This document shows, in pieces, positions 45,971-56,887 of a DNA stretch of 64,000 nt. Where the stretch lies: assembly GCA_012274445.1 (NCBI GenBank), contig JAAROD010000007.1, positions 434,001 to 498,000 of the forward strand, written 5' to 3'. The position numbers and the translations under genes were made by a program. Numbering within the stretch: position 1 is the stretch's first letter; the number at the start of each line of letters is the position of its first letter. The notes under the pieces were generated by a model, which did not search any database, was not told where the DNA came from, and saw only the letters and a list, made by a program, of their open reading frames with translations. The DNA comes from Sclerotiophoma versabilis (Eukaryota > Ascomycota > Dothideomycetes > Pleosporales > Didymellaceae).

Positions 45971-48014
45971 TCACCAGACGACTTGCCATGTAATGTTCGA
46001 GAAGCCAACGACCTGGCAGAATGCTTCATCACGATTGTCCACCTGTTTAAGTAGATACTCCCTGCCGTCCTTGCTGCCAATTTTCAGATCTTGACCTGAA
46101 TCCTTCTGCAGCTTGCTTGGAATGTTCTTTTGCACAATGCGGTCTTCCTTCTCGAACTTCTGAAGTTCATCGTATCTGAGAGACCACAAAACGTTGTGTC
46201 CGAGGTTTGAGACGAACCGTATTCCTCCAGCGCTCACGATGAGGCGACCAGTAGTCTTGTCTTGGTGCGCAGTATAGCTGTTGTAGTCGTGGGCAGGGTC
46301 GAATGTAGGAGAAAGTGTTGCTTGGCCAGGTGGGGCGGGCTTAGATGTTTGGGCGAGATGAGTTCCTTCGGCTTGTATGTATTTGATGGCCCACTCCGCT
46401 GTGACATATCAGCACGATTTCCTGGCGAGTCTCAATATCTGACTTACCATGCGTTGGGATGTTCCACAGCAAGCGCTTGGTTGGTGAGACTAAAAGTCTG
46501 TACTCAGGGAAATTGACAGCAATCGGGTAAAGTGCAAAGTAAGTGACACCCATAGAGAAAGTCATGATCTTGACTAACAGCCACATGGGAATCAATGCAG
46601 TAACGAGCGTAGTGACACCGAGAACGATCAGAGTACGCATTGTTCGATGAGGAACACGCCATTCGTAGAAGCTTTGCACCAGTCAGCTCTTCGTACGTCA
46701 TGGAAACTAGGACAACCTACTTGCGCATGCTCTCGAAGAAATTGGCCAAGTCAGCAAGCTGGATCATAAGCCACGGGCCAAGTCCCTCAAGAAGATCATC
46801 GGACCAGTTCTGGTCGCCTTCCTTCACAATGAGCTCTGTCAGCGACAAGGCAGTCACATGTTGATCCTCTCGATGCTTGATGTCTTCGCGCAAATCCTGT
46901 ATGGTATTGCCGTGCGCACGACGCTCGACAACAAGATAGACGAATGCAGCTAGCTAGTCTTTGTCAGCATATTTCCAAATGCTACAAGAGTCAGCCGGTC
47001 CAACTTACACAGCCTGGGAGTAGCATGTTAAAGTACCAGAGCACGGAGTATATCAACAGATACTTCATTGTCGTTGGAGGGTGCTCCCACCGGTAGACTC
47101 TTCGCGATGTCATGATGAACTCTTGCAGTGGTGAGGAAGCGATCAAAAGGCGCTCGATATTTGGCATAATGGTCTGCTTTGAAGGTGCTGGTGGATCAGA
47201 ACCGTATCCGACGTACTGCCCGCCATAGCGTTGTGCGACGTACACAAGCAACTGTCATCGGTTAGATGATTTTGAAAAGAGCGGTAGGGCTTCCCCAACG
47301 TACATGTTGCAAATACGCTTTCCAATCGATGACTAAACCTTCCTGGGAGTTGTACTTCTCGAACTCGGACCTTGGCTTTAATCTGACTTGATCACGCGGC
47401 AAAAGCCTGACTTTAGTAACATGACGATCGAGAGTCCATCGTGCATATGTGGCTTGTCGCTCTTTCATCAACTTTGAAAGGTCCTGTATCGCAAGTAGTC
47501 GCTGTGCATCGGTCTTTGCAGACTCAACTGCTTCAGAAGCACGAACGAGATCAACTTCATCGCCATGGGGAACCTCCTTCGCAGTAATTTGTCCTGCGAC
47601 CTGCTGATTGCCATGCTCTGAAACCTTCGCCTTAACAGTATCGATGGGATTGTGAACGAAGTCCTTGAACGTAGCGTTGTCAGGCTCTGGTGGGTCGGTC
47701 ATATATCGTGATCCAGATGCATCCCCGCTGCCGCCTGCGATAGCTGTTGTAGTTAGGTCAAAGTCGTCCGAGGCTCTCCCAATGTGAAGCGTTTTCCTGA
47801 TCTTGGCCCCAGCTTTGTGCTTCTTCAGCTTTATGGACTCGACAATATTGTGAGAGGATGAGTGTGGGCTGTCTGACTCTGCATCAACATCTGCGCTCTG
47901 CTTCTCCGTGTTATGCGGTTCAATTAGCTGAATCTGCGCAGACTCGGTGATCTGGGCTCGATCAAGTCCAACCTCGGACTCGTCAACTAAGACGGGCTCC
48001 TCTTGCTGTTGCAT
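45971..48014 (-). CDS. DUF3292 membrane protein
   Basis: Five exons on the minus strand: 48014-47304, 47251-47009, 46953-46721, 46671-46448 and 46398-45971, giving about 612 residues. The N-terminal 100 residues are acidic and of low complexity. The conserved part begins at about residue 105 with FKDFVHNPIDTVKAKV and contains GYGSDPPAPSKQTIMPNIERLL, PWLMIQLADLANFFES and VNFPEYRLLVSPTKRLLWNIPTH, features I associate with the fungal DUF3292 family. Two hydrophobic regions, KYLLIYSVLWYFNMLLPG and the pair after RTMRTLIVLGV, suggest a membrane hairpin. The C-terminal 100 residues look like a GRAM/PH-type beta domain (GRLIVSAGGIRFVSN, LWSLRYDEL). The function is unknown; a membrane-contact or lipid-related role is only a guess. 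All five exons join in frame. Confidence 0.85.
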
Positions 48015-48641
48015 GGCACCTCAGCTGTGGGTCATGCCACGTGTGGTTAGGGTATTTGGAGAAGCTAAGTCGATTTATTTGATATCGAGATGAGTAGGTA
48101 ATAAGGCTTAACGGTCTGGGGTCGGTGCTATGTAGCTCTTTCACCTATTTCCTACAGCTTGTTTGGCCACTTACATCCTTCCGGTGGTCATGGCACGTCA
48201 TCGGTCGTCACTGAGTAACATGTTGCGCAAGTTCCTGGAAGAGACAAACGCAACAAGGCTGCGGTGGGGACGATTGGTCACGGGCCTTAGTTTCTAGAAA
48301 CATGGCTAGTCGCATGCCGAATTGCAAGCGTCACTAGTCGGGCCGATGACAGGGTGACCCGCTGTTGCCCGTGCGGCTCATCATGACTGAGTAAATCGGA
48401 ACGGCCGTTGCTTGTAAGAATCACTTACTAAAAGCATTAAACATCTGTTCTTTCTTTGCGGGCCTATCTGCATTTGAGGGGGCATGCGTACACTACTGTC
48501 GTCTTTATTGTATTTGGTGTGTAGGCGTCGAAAAGTCCACTACAACTTCCCTTCCGCGGAGTGGGCAAAAGCAGACTATGCTGTCAGATGTGCTATATCT
48601 ACAGGTCTTGTATGTGCTACACAGATGAACTGCTGGGCCGC
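48015..48641. other. intergenic region
   Basis: Promoter of the DUF3292 gene and 3' flank of the permease gene. No gene supported. Confidence 0.45.
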
Positions 48642-50531
48642 TCAGTCCCACAGAATGTTCACTACCCGTCTCCACCCCGTAGACTTGGGTTCCAAGGGCT
48701 CAGGGTTTTGCGCAACCTGCTCCAACGCAGCTCTTATCGGCACATCCTTCAAATCCACAAACTTTGTTCCCTTGATGAATTTCCATAGCAGGAATGCAGC
48801 AATAACAAGCGGAATATCTAGATACGACGACACAAAACTGCTCGTCGACCACCCACCCTTGGTAAACACCGAAAACCCACCAGTCAGCAGGATGGTGAGG
48901 CACATGAACAGCGCAAGCGGCGACGAGTAGGGAGTCCAGCTGTTGTAGAAGGGTAGTTCGGTGCGCGAGATGCCTTGCATTTTCATCGCTTGGGTGAGGC
49001 GGATATGGTTGAATAGGATCGAGGACCAGGATACGAGAACACCGGCAGCGGTCAGATCGACCAGCCACCAGAAGACAGTCATAGCGCTGTTTGAGAGGGC
49101 CATGAAGGCAAGGAACATGAAGCATGTGTTGAAGCAGACGCAGACGTACGGTACGCCCCAGGCGGTGGTGCGAAGGAAAACCTTGGGCGCCTGTCCTTTG
49201 ATTGCGAGGCCGTAGAGCACACGGGTGCCAGATAGGAGAGCTTGATTGGACGAAGACCAAGCGGAGGTAATGACCACCGCGTTTACAACTGAAGGAATGG
49301 CTTTAATACCAGCGGCTGAGGCGACAATGACAAAGGGACTCTGTGTTGCGTCGCCGGACTGGCCGCTGAGGCGGGGGTCGTCCGAGGCAACGATCATACC
49401 AACAATGAGAACTATAGACTATCAGTAAAAATCCGTGACGTGCATAGCGATCAACTTACCGGCCAGGATGTAGAATATCAAGACACGAGCGAAGACCTTC
49501 TTGCATGCCTTTGGAATATTTCGGCGCGGATTTTGCGTCTCAGCAGCAGCCATTGCCAAACTCTCAACGCCCGCAAAGCTGAAGACGGCATTCGTCATGA
49601 CAGCCCAGTAGCCCAGAAATTGGCCCCACGGTCCAGAAGCGATGTACTCAACAAAGGGACCTGGATGTTTCCAGTATCTGAATCCAATGCGTTCTTGACC
49701 CGGGATTCCTCCAAGATCGATGACAAGACCTAAGATGATCAAGAAGACAACGAGAAGGATCTTTAGGCAAGCAAAAAAGAACTCGATCTCTCCATAAATC
49801 CCCACGAATGATATGCCAACGACAAAGGTAATGACGATGAATATGCAGATCCACACTGCAGGATTGAGATCAGTCCAGAATTGAAACAGTACACAAATGG
49901 CCGAGATCTCCGCGGGGACAGACAACAAATTGCCATACACAATGTTCAACCCGATTGCGAAGCCGAACGCAGGATCGACGAGGAAATCTGCATGGCGAAC
50001 AAAAGAACCGGTCACTGGCAGCAATGCTGCGACTTCTCCCAACGCGAATTGCACGGCGCAGACGATAAGTCCGACGGTCGCATAGCCCAGAAGCGCACCC
50101 AAGGGACCGCCGGTTTGGATCGAGCCGCCAAGTCCGAGAAAGAGTCCTGTTCCGATGGCACCAGCGATGGCAATCATCTGGATGTGGCGCTGGCGCAGGC
50201 CACGGGCGAGGCTATTGTTCTCAAGCTCGGTGACGAAGTCGCCCTCATGGTCCTGATGTCGACTCCAGGAGGCTTCGAGATCGGCACCATGAGAGACAGT
50301 GGTGTTGACACCATGATCGAGGTCGGTCTTGCTCATTTTGCCGTTGGGGTGACTCCTGCCTGTCGAATCTGCAGTGGTGCTCCTGATCGGATCGTTGCCG
50401 TTGCGGAAGGAAGTTGCGGTGGAAAACGTATTGTATTGGCTATGCGAAGTAGTCGCATCAATCAGAGGTGCATCATCACGCTCATCATGGCCGTGAGAGT
50501 GTGGTCGTGTGCGACCAGATGCAGCGGGCAT
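48642..50531 (-). CDS. amino-acid permease (APC superfamily, yeast-type YAT/AAT family)
   Basis: Two exons: 50531-49460 and 49411-48642, with a 48-bp intron, giving about 613 residues. The hydrophilic N-terminal tail of about 105 residues is followed by LARGLRQRHIQMIAIAGAIGTGLFLGLG, the consensus start of helix 1 in this family. About twelve helices follow; conserved points are TGSFVRHADFLVDPAFGFAIG, SFAGVESLAMAAAETQNPRR and SAWSSSNQALLSGTRVLYGLA. It imports amino acids by H+ symport at the plasma membrane. Substrate cannot be assigned by eye. The junction joins FYILA to VLIVGMIVASDDPRL, as the family requires. Confidence 0.92.
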
Positions 50532-51305
50532 GCTCTAAATCTTGAACGAAAACCACTGATTGCGAGTAGGGCCGAGATATTGCGTGCTCCGTATTACCAC
50601 GCGTCCAGCGGCGAGGATCCGCGAGCGGCGTCCACTGGGGTAGCGGGCGTGAGGCTCAAAAAGCTAGTGCAGCACCAGAAGAAGCTTCGATGCCGTGCTT
50701 GTGGGTGACAAGCTTCCGAAGACATTTCTGTTGGGTGTCGGAGGATGGGAAAGCGCCGAGGATGCGCCAGTCTAGCCTTTGATTGCGCGATGAAATTTTA
50801 CTTTCGACAACCACAACTTGGGGTCTCTGATAAGATCCATGCCAAACAACAATTCGATGCTTTGGGCACATACCTTCGCCAATCGCCAATGTGATGCCAG
50901 GCGCATGGCATTTGGCAGAGCTGCTGCTGACCGCCGTTCGTTCCCCGCAGAAAATCATAGCGCCCTGAATGTTTCAGACTAGCCACACACGCAGCGACCT
51001 TCAGAAGGTGGCCGGCTGTACAAACTACATCTTGATAGTCTCATGCTGCTGAGATACTTTTATTTTTCATGCGCGGCTCGTTTGCGGTGGGAGACATGAA
51101 AGAGTTGGATAAGGCTTGAGATGGTGTCTTATTCAGATGCCACAGTGTGCGGAGAGCACGTCACAGCTTTCTTTGTAACTGCATCATGCGCAGCGGGTCC
51201 ATGAAAGACTTGACATTGCTTTGCGAATGTTCGCTCGGAGACTATGCCACAACATCAGTGGATCTTGAGCTTAGCCACCCGACACGTCGCAAGGGCTGCA
51301 TCACC
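50532..51305. other. intergenic region
   Basis: Permease promoter and left flank of the frameshifted gene. I see no gene in it. Confidence 0.45.
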
Positions 51306-52830
51306 ATGAAGAAGTATACGGCAAGCTGGATGGTCGTCTGTGAGTATGTATGCTGCATGCATCAGCTCTGTGGTGGTATTGACAGGCTCTGCATGGTATG
51401 CCCAAGCCACGACATGTGGCGATTATGTCAAGACCACCTGGCCAGAAACCTGCACGTTCTTTCTCAGCATGGTGGAAGCTGTTCTTCGGGAGAGTTTGGG
51501 GCATGTTGACTCTCCGAGTTTCACTCAAGGTATGTCCACATGTGCCAAGTCGGATCACATAACTAAGATGAGTGTAGAGCACAACAGTCCTGGTCTCAGT
51601 ATTCGCACAAGTTTTGTCGTTCAACAGGATACTCTGATACTCACTGCCGGCGCAAACGAGCAAAAAGCACTTGTTGATCTGGCTGAACAGCTTGCCTGGA
51701 TCACTTGCGCGTTGAGCACGTCGCCTTACGGCTCACAGTTAGCTTATTCTAGTCCCAAATTCGAGGCTACAACGGAACATGGTCGCCCAAACATCTTCGT
51801 TTCGACTACGTGGCAACCTTTGCATTCTCTTGAAGAAGCATGTTGGCTGTCGTTGTTCGATGACGCGACCATCGTAACTGGGTTTCCTATCCCCAAACGT
51901 GGCCCTGAGATATGGGATTAGAACTGTCCGTAGATTTAATGGCTGCACTTAGCGGCGCTCGTCATGCGGTTGACTATGATGGAGGGATCGTCGTGAAAGG
52001 CTTCTCTCACATGTTCGTACCAACGCACAAGGACGGTGACCGGGTACAATGGCATGCCATAACCAGTGGCGACGCCGAGGTTCGGCTCTCGTATGAAGAT
52101 GCGTTACAGCGCTGCCAGAGTCGTGCCAAACTTGGCGAATTCGGATTCGAAGATCTGCAGCAGACACGCGCTATTCTCGGTTGGTGCTCGGTTGCAGTAT
52201 CACGCCTGGGATCGAACTCGGCGGACTACGAAAACATCGATTATACGTCAGCAGAAGAGGCCGGCTCCAGTCTGCGGTGCGTTGGCGGTCAGTTTGGTTT
52301 CCAGCAATTCGGCACGGCGAGTCTGGACTTCAAGCTTGGTGCTAAAGATGGCAAGTGCCACTTCCAGCGTGCTGGTTCTTATCGTAGGATTGTCTGTGCC
52401 GCAGAGAGAACCCTTGTAGTGCTGTATGATACCGAGGGACGACGTGCATGGCTGACTGCCGCCTCGGACGTTCTTCTGCACACGATACAGCATCGTCACC
52501 ATTTGGATCCATTTGAGATCAACGCACAGAACATCAATCTCAGCATCAGCGTTCCCCCAGGCGTGTCTGCGAAAAAAGTCTTGCTGGATAATGAGGCAAC
52601 ACAGCTCCGAAGATGACAAGAATTGCACTTTTAAGAACGAGATTGCTAATATATCGTCTCTCCTCGAGTTTCTCGTAGATCAGAACGACTCTCGAGAAAA
52701 GTCTGCGCAAGGCACTGCCCTCAAAGTACCCATGCGCGAGTTTCTGTCAGGGTTCGAGTACAAAGCCGTGGTTGAAGAGCACTCTCCATTCAGACTCAAG
52801 CAAGTCAAGCTGCTGAAAACGAATGGGTCA
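51306..52830 (+). pseudogene. orphan-family gene broken by two frameshifts
   Basis: A first exon, 51306-51339, can be joined to 51386 onward by an intron with GTGAGT and CAG borders. The frame then runs to FPIPKRGPEI near 51910, where it ends in a TAG three codons later. The natural continuation, GLELSVDLMAALSGARHAVDYDGG, is one base out of frame and runs to about 52600. There a second one-base shift returns to the first frame (SEDDKNCTFKNEIANISSLLEFLVDQN to KLLKTNG). The two shifts cancel, so the three pieces together look like one protein of about 480 residues. I have the impression of a fungal paralogue family but cannot give a function. Sequencing error, decay, or unrecognised tiny introns are the possible causes. 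Beyond about 52830 the coding frame is unclear. Confidence 0.6.
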
Positions 52831-53363
52831 CGGGCACCACAGAGCACAACGACTCGCAGATTTTTTGGCGGTCCCGAGTTTACCACCCGTCTCACACTTT
52901 TGTCAGCGTGGGGATATTCAAATTGGGATGGTGGCGCTGGGACCGCTTCCGTCGGGATCGCTGTATGTGGACGCTGAGGTTGGTGTCGAGTATGAACCTG
53001 TGCGTCCCTTGCGCCGGATGGAAGGAAGCATTTGCAAGCCAGCAAAAAAAAAATGGATCTCACATTTCATAGTTTGTTCTCATCTCATGGGTACTAACCA
53101 TTCCAGCTGGACGATTTTTATGTTTCTTTGTGGCGAAGGGGAGTGGAGTAGCCGTGTCGTTGTTTGATTTTTTTTTCCATTTACAATATGAAGTCCATGT
53201 GGGGGCCGAATCGATGGAATGGAGTCTATTCATATATACAGCGACTCTAACACTTCCACTCCAGATACAACAAAAAAAAAAAAAAAAAAGAGATGGTATC
53301 CCTCATAAACAGCAACATCAAGATGAAAAATAAACAATATGCTTTGCGCAAACGCTCTCCATC
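52831..53363. other. tail of the broken gene and 3' flank of the copper ATPase
   Basis: Several frames are open over 52823-53063, so some coding remnant may persist, but none can be chosen with confidence. An A18 run lies at 53272-53289. Confidence 0.4.
53272..53289 (+). repeat. poly-A run of 18
   Basis: Eighteen A residues (poly-T on the ATPase strand) lie about 75 bp after the ATPase stop codon. Confidence 0.95.
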
Positions 53364-56300
53364 TCAGTGGTCGCCCATGTCCTGCAGAGGCACATATCTC
53401 GCCTCCTCCTTGTTCCGCCTCCACGCTGCCCAGCTGTCAACGACCCACTCCCTTGCCGTGGTAACGATACCGGCTCGCTGGATCTCTTCCTTCTCCTTCT
53501 CATTCTCCGGAAGCTCCGCGCCAGGGTCCAGGACGGAAACCTTCATCCAGCTCGGTCGGTGCCAGAACTTCAAATGCAGACTCGACAAGACGACGCTCAC
53601 AGAGGAACACGCCATAGCCGCACCGGCAGCCATGGGATGCAAGCTCAGCCCCCATGGCAGGAAGAAGCCCATTGCGAAAGGCAGGCCGATGAAGTTGTAC
53701 ATACACGCCCACGCCAAGTTGAGCTTGATTCTGAAGAAGATGGCACGGCTGAGGCACAGACTTGCGGGAATAGCGAGGAGATCGGTGTTGGACATGAGCA
53801 CGATGGAGGCGGCTTCCATGGCCACATCTGTTCCAGTGGACAGTGCGATGCCAATGTCTGCGGATGCGAGAGCGGGGGAGTCGTTGATGCCGTCGCCGAC
53901 CATGCCGACGACGAAGCCGCGCGATTGCATGTCCGCGACAATAGCTTTCTTGTCGCCAGGCGTGGCAGAGGCGTGCACGTCGACCGAGTCGATGCCGACT
54001 GCTGCTGCAACGATGAGTGCGGAGGCGGATGTGTCACCGGTGACGATGGAGGATGTGATACCGAGACGCTTGAGGGCGATGACGACGGCGCGGGCGGAAG
54101 GCTTGATGGTGTCGGATAGGCTGAGCGCACCGGTGTAGGTTGTGCCAATGGCGGTGTGAATCGTTGTGATACCGGCAGAGCGGGATTGTGGGTTGCGAGA
54201 GTTGGGGTTCGGGGTTAGAGGCTCGTCAACAAGGTCGGGTACGTTGACTCCATTTGAGATGAGGAAGGCCGAGTTGCCGATGAGAACCTTGTAGCGTGTG
54301 CGTGGGCCAGAGACGGCGGCTTCGACGTTGGCGCTGATACCCTTGCCTACTACGGCTTCGAAGTCGCCTACAGCGCCGTCAAGAACGCCGTCAGGTCCAA
54401 GGCGGAGGTGTTCCTTCGCAGAGCGAACGATAGCCTTGGCAATAGGGTGTTCAGAGCCCATCTCAGCCAGACCGATAAGTGTCCACCAGAGATTCTTCTT
54501 GCCGGCCCACTCAGCCTGGATGTCAGCTTTGGAGACGCTCATCTTGCCAACGGTGAGTGTGCCAGTCTTGTCAAAGATGATGTGGTTGATCTTCGTGGCA
54601 GTCTCCAGAGCAGCGCCACCCTTCACCAAGATACCCTGCTCGGCGCCAACACCAGTACCAACCATAACAGCGGTAGGAGTTGCGAGGCCAAGCGCGCAAG
54701 GACAAGCGAAAACAATGACAGCAATGCAAAGCTTGACGCAGACCATGAGCTTGCCACCACTGGCATGCTTGAGGAAGACCTTAGGAGGGTAGGGCAGTGT
54801 GTGGCTCAGAACCATCCAGCCTACAAAAGTAGCGAGGCCGAGCGTGATAATGATAGGGACGAAGTATCCGGCGACAGTGTCTACCAGACGCTGAATTGGT
54901 GCGCGGCTGGTCTGAGCTTCTTGGACAAGGCGGACGATCTGGCTGAGCTGTGTGTCGCGGCCAGCACGAGTGACCACGAACTCCATACGGGCTGCACCGT
55001 TGACAGTACCAGCCATGAGGAGCGATCCCTTCTTCTTGAAAATGGGCATAGCCTCACCCGTGACCATGCTCTCATCGATGTAAGACTCGCCACGAGTGAC
55101 TGTACCGTCAGCGGGAATTTTGTCACCAGGGCGCAGGATGACCACATCGCCGACCTCGATAAGCTCGGTAGCAATCACTCGCTCCTCGGCAGCGTTGACG
55201 TCGATTGAAGGGCGGCCATCTTTCTCATCGATAGCATCCCAGTCCTCTGCAGCTTTCGCAGCAGCAATTGGGTCGGCGTAGATGGTGGCCATGGAGGGTG
55301 CGAGAGACATGAGCCTCGACAGTGCTTTGGAAGTCTGCCCCTTTGCGCGATTCTCGAGGAAACGGCCCAAGCTGATGAAGGTGAACAGCATAGTGCTGGT
55401 GTCGAACAAGGTCGTAGGCTTGGTGTGTGGGGGCACGAAGATGGATACAAGCATGGACGCAAGGCTGAAGAAGAAGGCTGCAGAGGTACCTAAAACGACC
55501 AAAACATCCATAGTTGGTGAACCGTGGCTGAGGGATTTGTATGCGGAGATGTAGAAGCGCTTGCCGATGCCGAACTGCACTGGGATGGTGAGTGCCAGAC
55601 AGACCACGTCGCCAAGGTAGAGACCGGGTATGATCCTGATCTTGCCGTAGTCGAGGAGTGGCAAGAACATGGGGAAGATCATGCTGGTGAGGAAAACCGG
55701 GAGGGCGAACCATGCTGAGAAGACGACGGCTCGCCTCCATTCCTGGATCTCTTTGGTCTTGGCCAGAGACTCGAGCTGAGCGTTGTTGTCTTCGGAGTCT
55801 GAGACCAAGGCGTTGTAGCCTGCCGCTTCAATGGCTTCAACCACAGCTCGTAGACCAATGATCTGAGGCTCGCGCTTGACGATGGCGCGAGAGGTTGCAA
55901 AATTAATCTGTGCTGAAGTAATGCCGGGTCGATTCCTGAGGATACCCTCTAGTTCCTGCGCAGCCTCGATGTCTGGCAGGCCGTAGATCTTGAGGTGGAT
56001 GGGTGCGTTGCTCGACGACGACTGGTGCAAGCTTGCATCTTCTGACGACAAGACTGTAGCATCGAAACCGCAGTCTTCGATGGTCTCTGCAATTTGGTCC
56101 GCACTCAGCTTGGAGGGGTCGTGGACAAGGACGGCGCGGCTTGCGAGCAGGCTGATGTTGAACTGGTATACACCAGGTACGTCCTTGAAGCCATTCTCAA
56201 TCGCAGAAGTGCAGGCACCGCAGGTCATGCCCTCGACGGCCACGGTTGTGGTCATTGTCCTCGACTTTTTCGCGCTCTTGCTCCTCTTCGGTGCAGGCGT

Positions 56301-56855
56301 GTCGGCAACGGTTTCCAGCACCTTTGCGTCAAATCCTACGTCTTCTATGGTCTCGGCCAGCTGGTCCGGGGTGATGATCTTGGTGCAGTGCTTGATGACG
56401 GCGCGTTCAGAGAGCAGCGATATGCTGAAAGACTTGATCCCCGCCACGTCCTTGAAGGCGCCCTCGACCGCCGAGGTGCAGGCGCCACACGTCATGCCGC
56501 CCACCGAGAGCGTCGTCGTCGACCAGGCCTCGCTCGCCAGCAGCCCCTCCTCTTCGTCTTCCGAGTCGGTCAAGAAGTGGTCGTCGGTGGCGTGGGTGAG
56601 TGGCAGGTCCGTCGACAGCACCTCGGCGTCGAACCCGCGGTCTTCGATGATCTCCTTGACGTCGTCGGCAGAGATGAGCTCCGGGTCGTGTGCAATGACA
56701 GCACGTTCCATGACCAGGCTGACCGACACGTTCCCTACTCCTGCCACGCCCTGGAAGCCCGTCTCGATGGCAGAGGTACACGCGCCACATGTCATGCCCT
56801 CGACCTTCAGCGTCGTCGTCGCCATGTGCGCCGTGGCGCCGTTCGCAGGAGCCAT
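53364..56855 (-). CDS. P1B-type Cu(+)-transporting ATPase (Ccc2/ATP7-like)
   Basis: A single-exon gene of 1163 residues. It pumps Cu(+) out of the cytosol, in fungi usually into late Golgi vesicles to load cuproenzymes, sometimes across the plasma membrane. Three heavy-metal domains each carry GMTCGACTS (Cys pairs at 23/26, 123/126 and 212/215). A fourth domain (about 285-355) keeps the fold pattern but has no CxxC. Eight membrane helices follow. The metal-site CPC is at 718-720, the phosphatase loop TGEAMP near 599, the phosphorylated Asp in DKTGT at 762-766, the SEHP loop of the nucleotide domain further on, and GDGINDSPAL in the hinge. A GTGTGG repeat lies just upstream of the start. The second in-frame ATG is ten residues in and is an alternative start. 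Confidence 0.96.
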   Translation of the reverse strand: MAPANGATAHMATTTLKVEGMTCGACTSAIETGFQGVAGVGNVSVSLVMERAVIAHDPELISADDVKEIIEDRGFDAEVLSTDLPLTHATDDHFLTDSEDEEEGLLASEAWSTTTLSVGGMTCGACTSAVEGAFKDVAGIKSFSISLLSERAVIKHCTKIITPDQLAETIEDVGFDAKVLETVADTPAPKRSKSAKKSRTMTTTVAVEGMTCGACTSAIENGFKDVPGVYQFNISLLASRAVLVHDPSKLSADQIAETIEDCGFDATVLSSEDASLHQSSSSNAPIHLKIYGLPDIEAAQELEGILRNRPGITSAQINFATSRAIVKREPQIIGLRAVVEAIEAAGYNALVSDSEDNNAQLESLAKTKEIQEWRRAVVFSAWFALPVFLTSMIFPMFLPLLDYGKIRIIPGLYLGDVVCLALTIPVQFGIGKRFYISAYKSLSHGSPTMDVLVVLGTSAAFFFSLASMLVSIFVPPHTKPTTLFDTSTMLFTFISLGRFLENRAKGQTSKALSRLMSLAPSMATIYADPIAAAKAAEDWDAIDEKDGRPSIDVNAAEERVIATELIEVGDVVILRPGDKIPADGTVTRGESYIDESMVTGEAMPIFKKKGSLLMAGTVNGAARMEFVVTRAGRDTQLSQIVRLVQEAQTSRAPIQRLVDTVAGYFVPIIITLGLATFVGWMVLSHTLPYPPKVFLKHASGGKLMVCVKLCIAVIVFACPCALGLATPTAVMVGTGVGAEQGILVKGGAALETATKINHIIFDKTGTLTVGKMSVSKADIQAEWAGKKNLWWTLIGLAEMGSEHPIAKAIVRSAKEHLRLGPDGVLDGAVGDFEAVVGKGISANVEAAVSGPRTRYKVLIGNSAFLISNGVNVPDLVDEPLTPNPNSRNPQSRSAGITTIHTAIGTTYTGALSLSDTIKPSARAVVIALKRLGITSSIVTGDTSASALIVAAAVGIDSVDVHASATPGDKKAIVADMQSRGFVVGMVGDGINDSPALASADIGIALSTGTDVAMEAASIVLMSNTDLLAIPASLCLSRAIFFRIKLNLAWACMYNFIGLPFAMGFFLPWGLSLHPMAAGAAMACSSVSVVLSSLHLKFWHRPSWMKVSVLDPGAELPENEKEKEEIQRAGIVTTAREWVVDSWAAWRRNKEEARYVPLQDMGDH

Positions 56856-56860
56856 GGCCG

Positions 56861-56887
56861 GTGTGGGTGTGGGTGTGGGTGTGGGTG
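56861..56887 (+). repeat. GTGTGG hexanucleotide repeat in the ATPase leader
   Basis: Four and a half copies of GTGTGG lie directly before the ATPase start codon (CCACAC on the coding strand). The array is short and not a telomere (fungal telomeres are usually TTAGGG). Confidence 0.85.

Noticed and set aside
53367..54148. Long open frames on both strands opposite the copper ATPase
   Set aside because: They are shadows of a G/C-rich real gene in other frames.
56861..56887. GTGTGG repeat as an internal telomere tract
   Set aside because: It is too short and the unit does not match the usual fungal TTAGGG.
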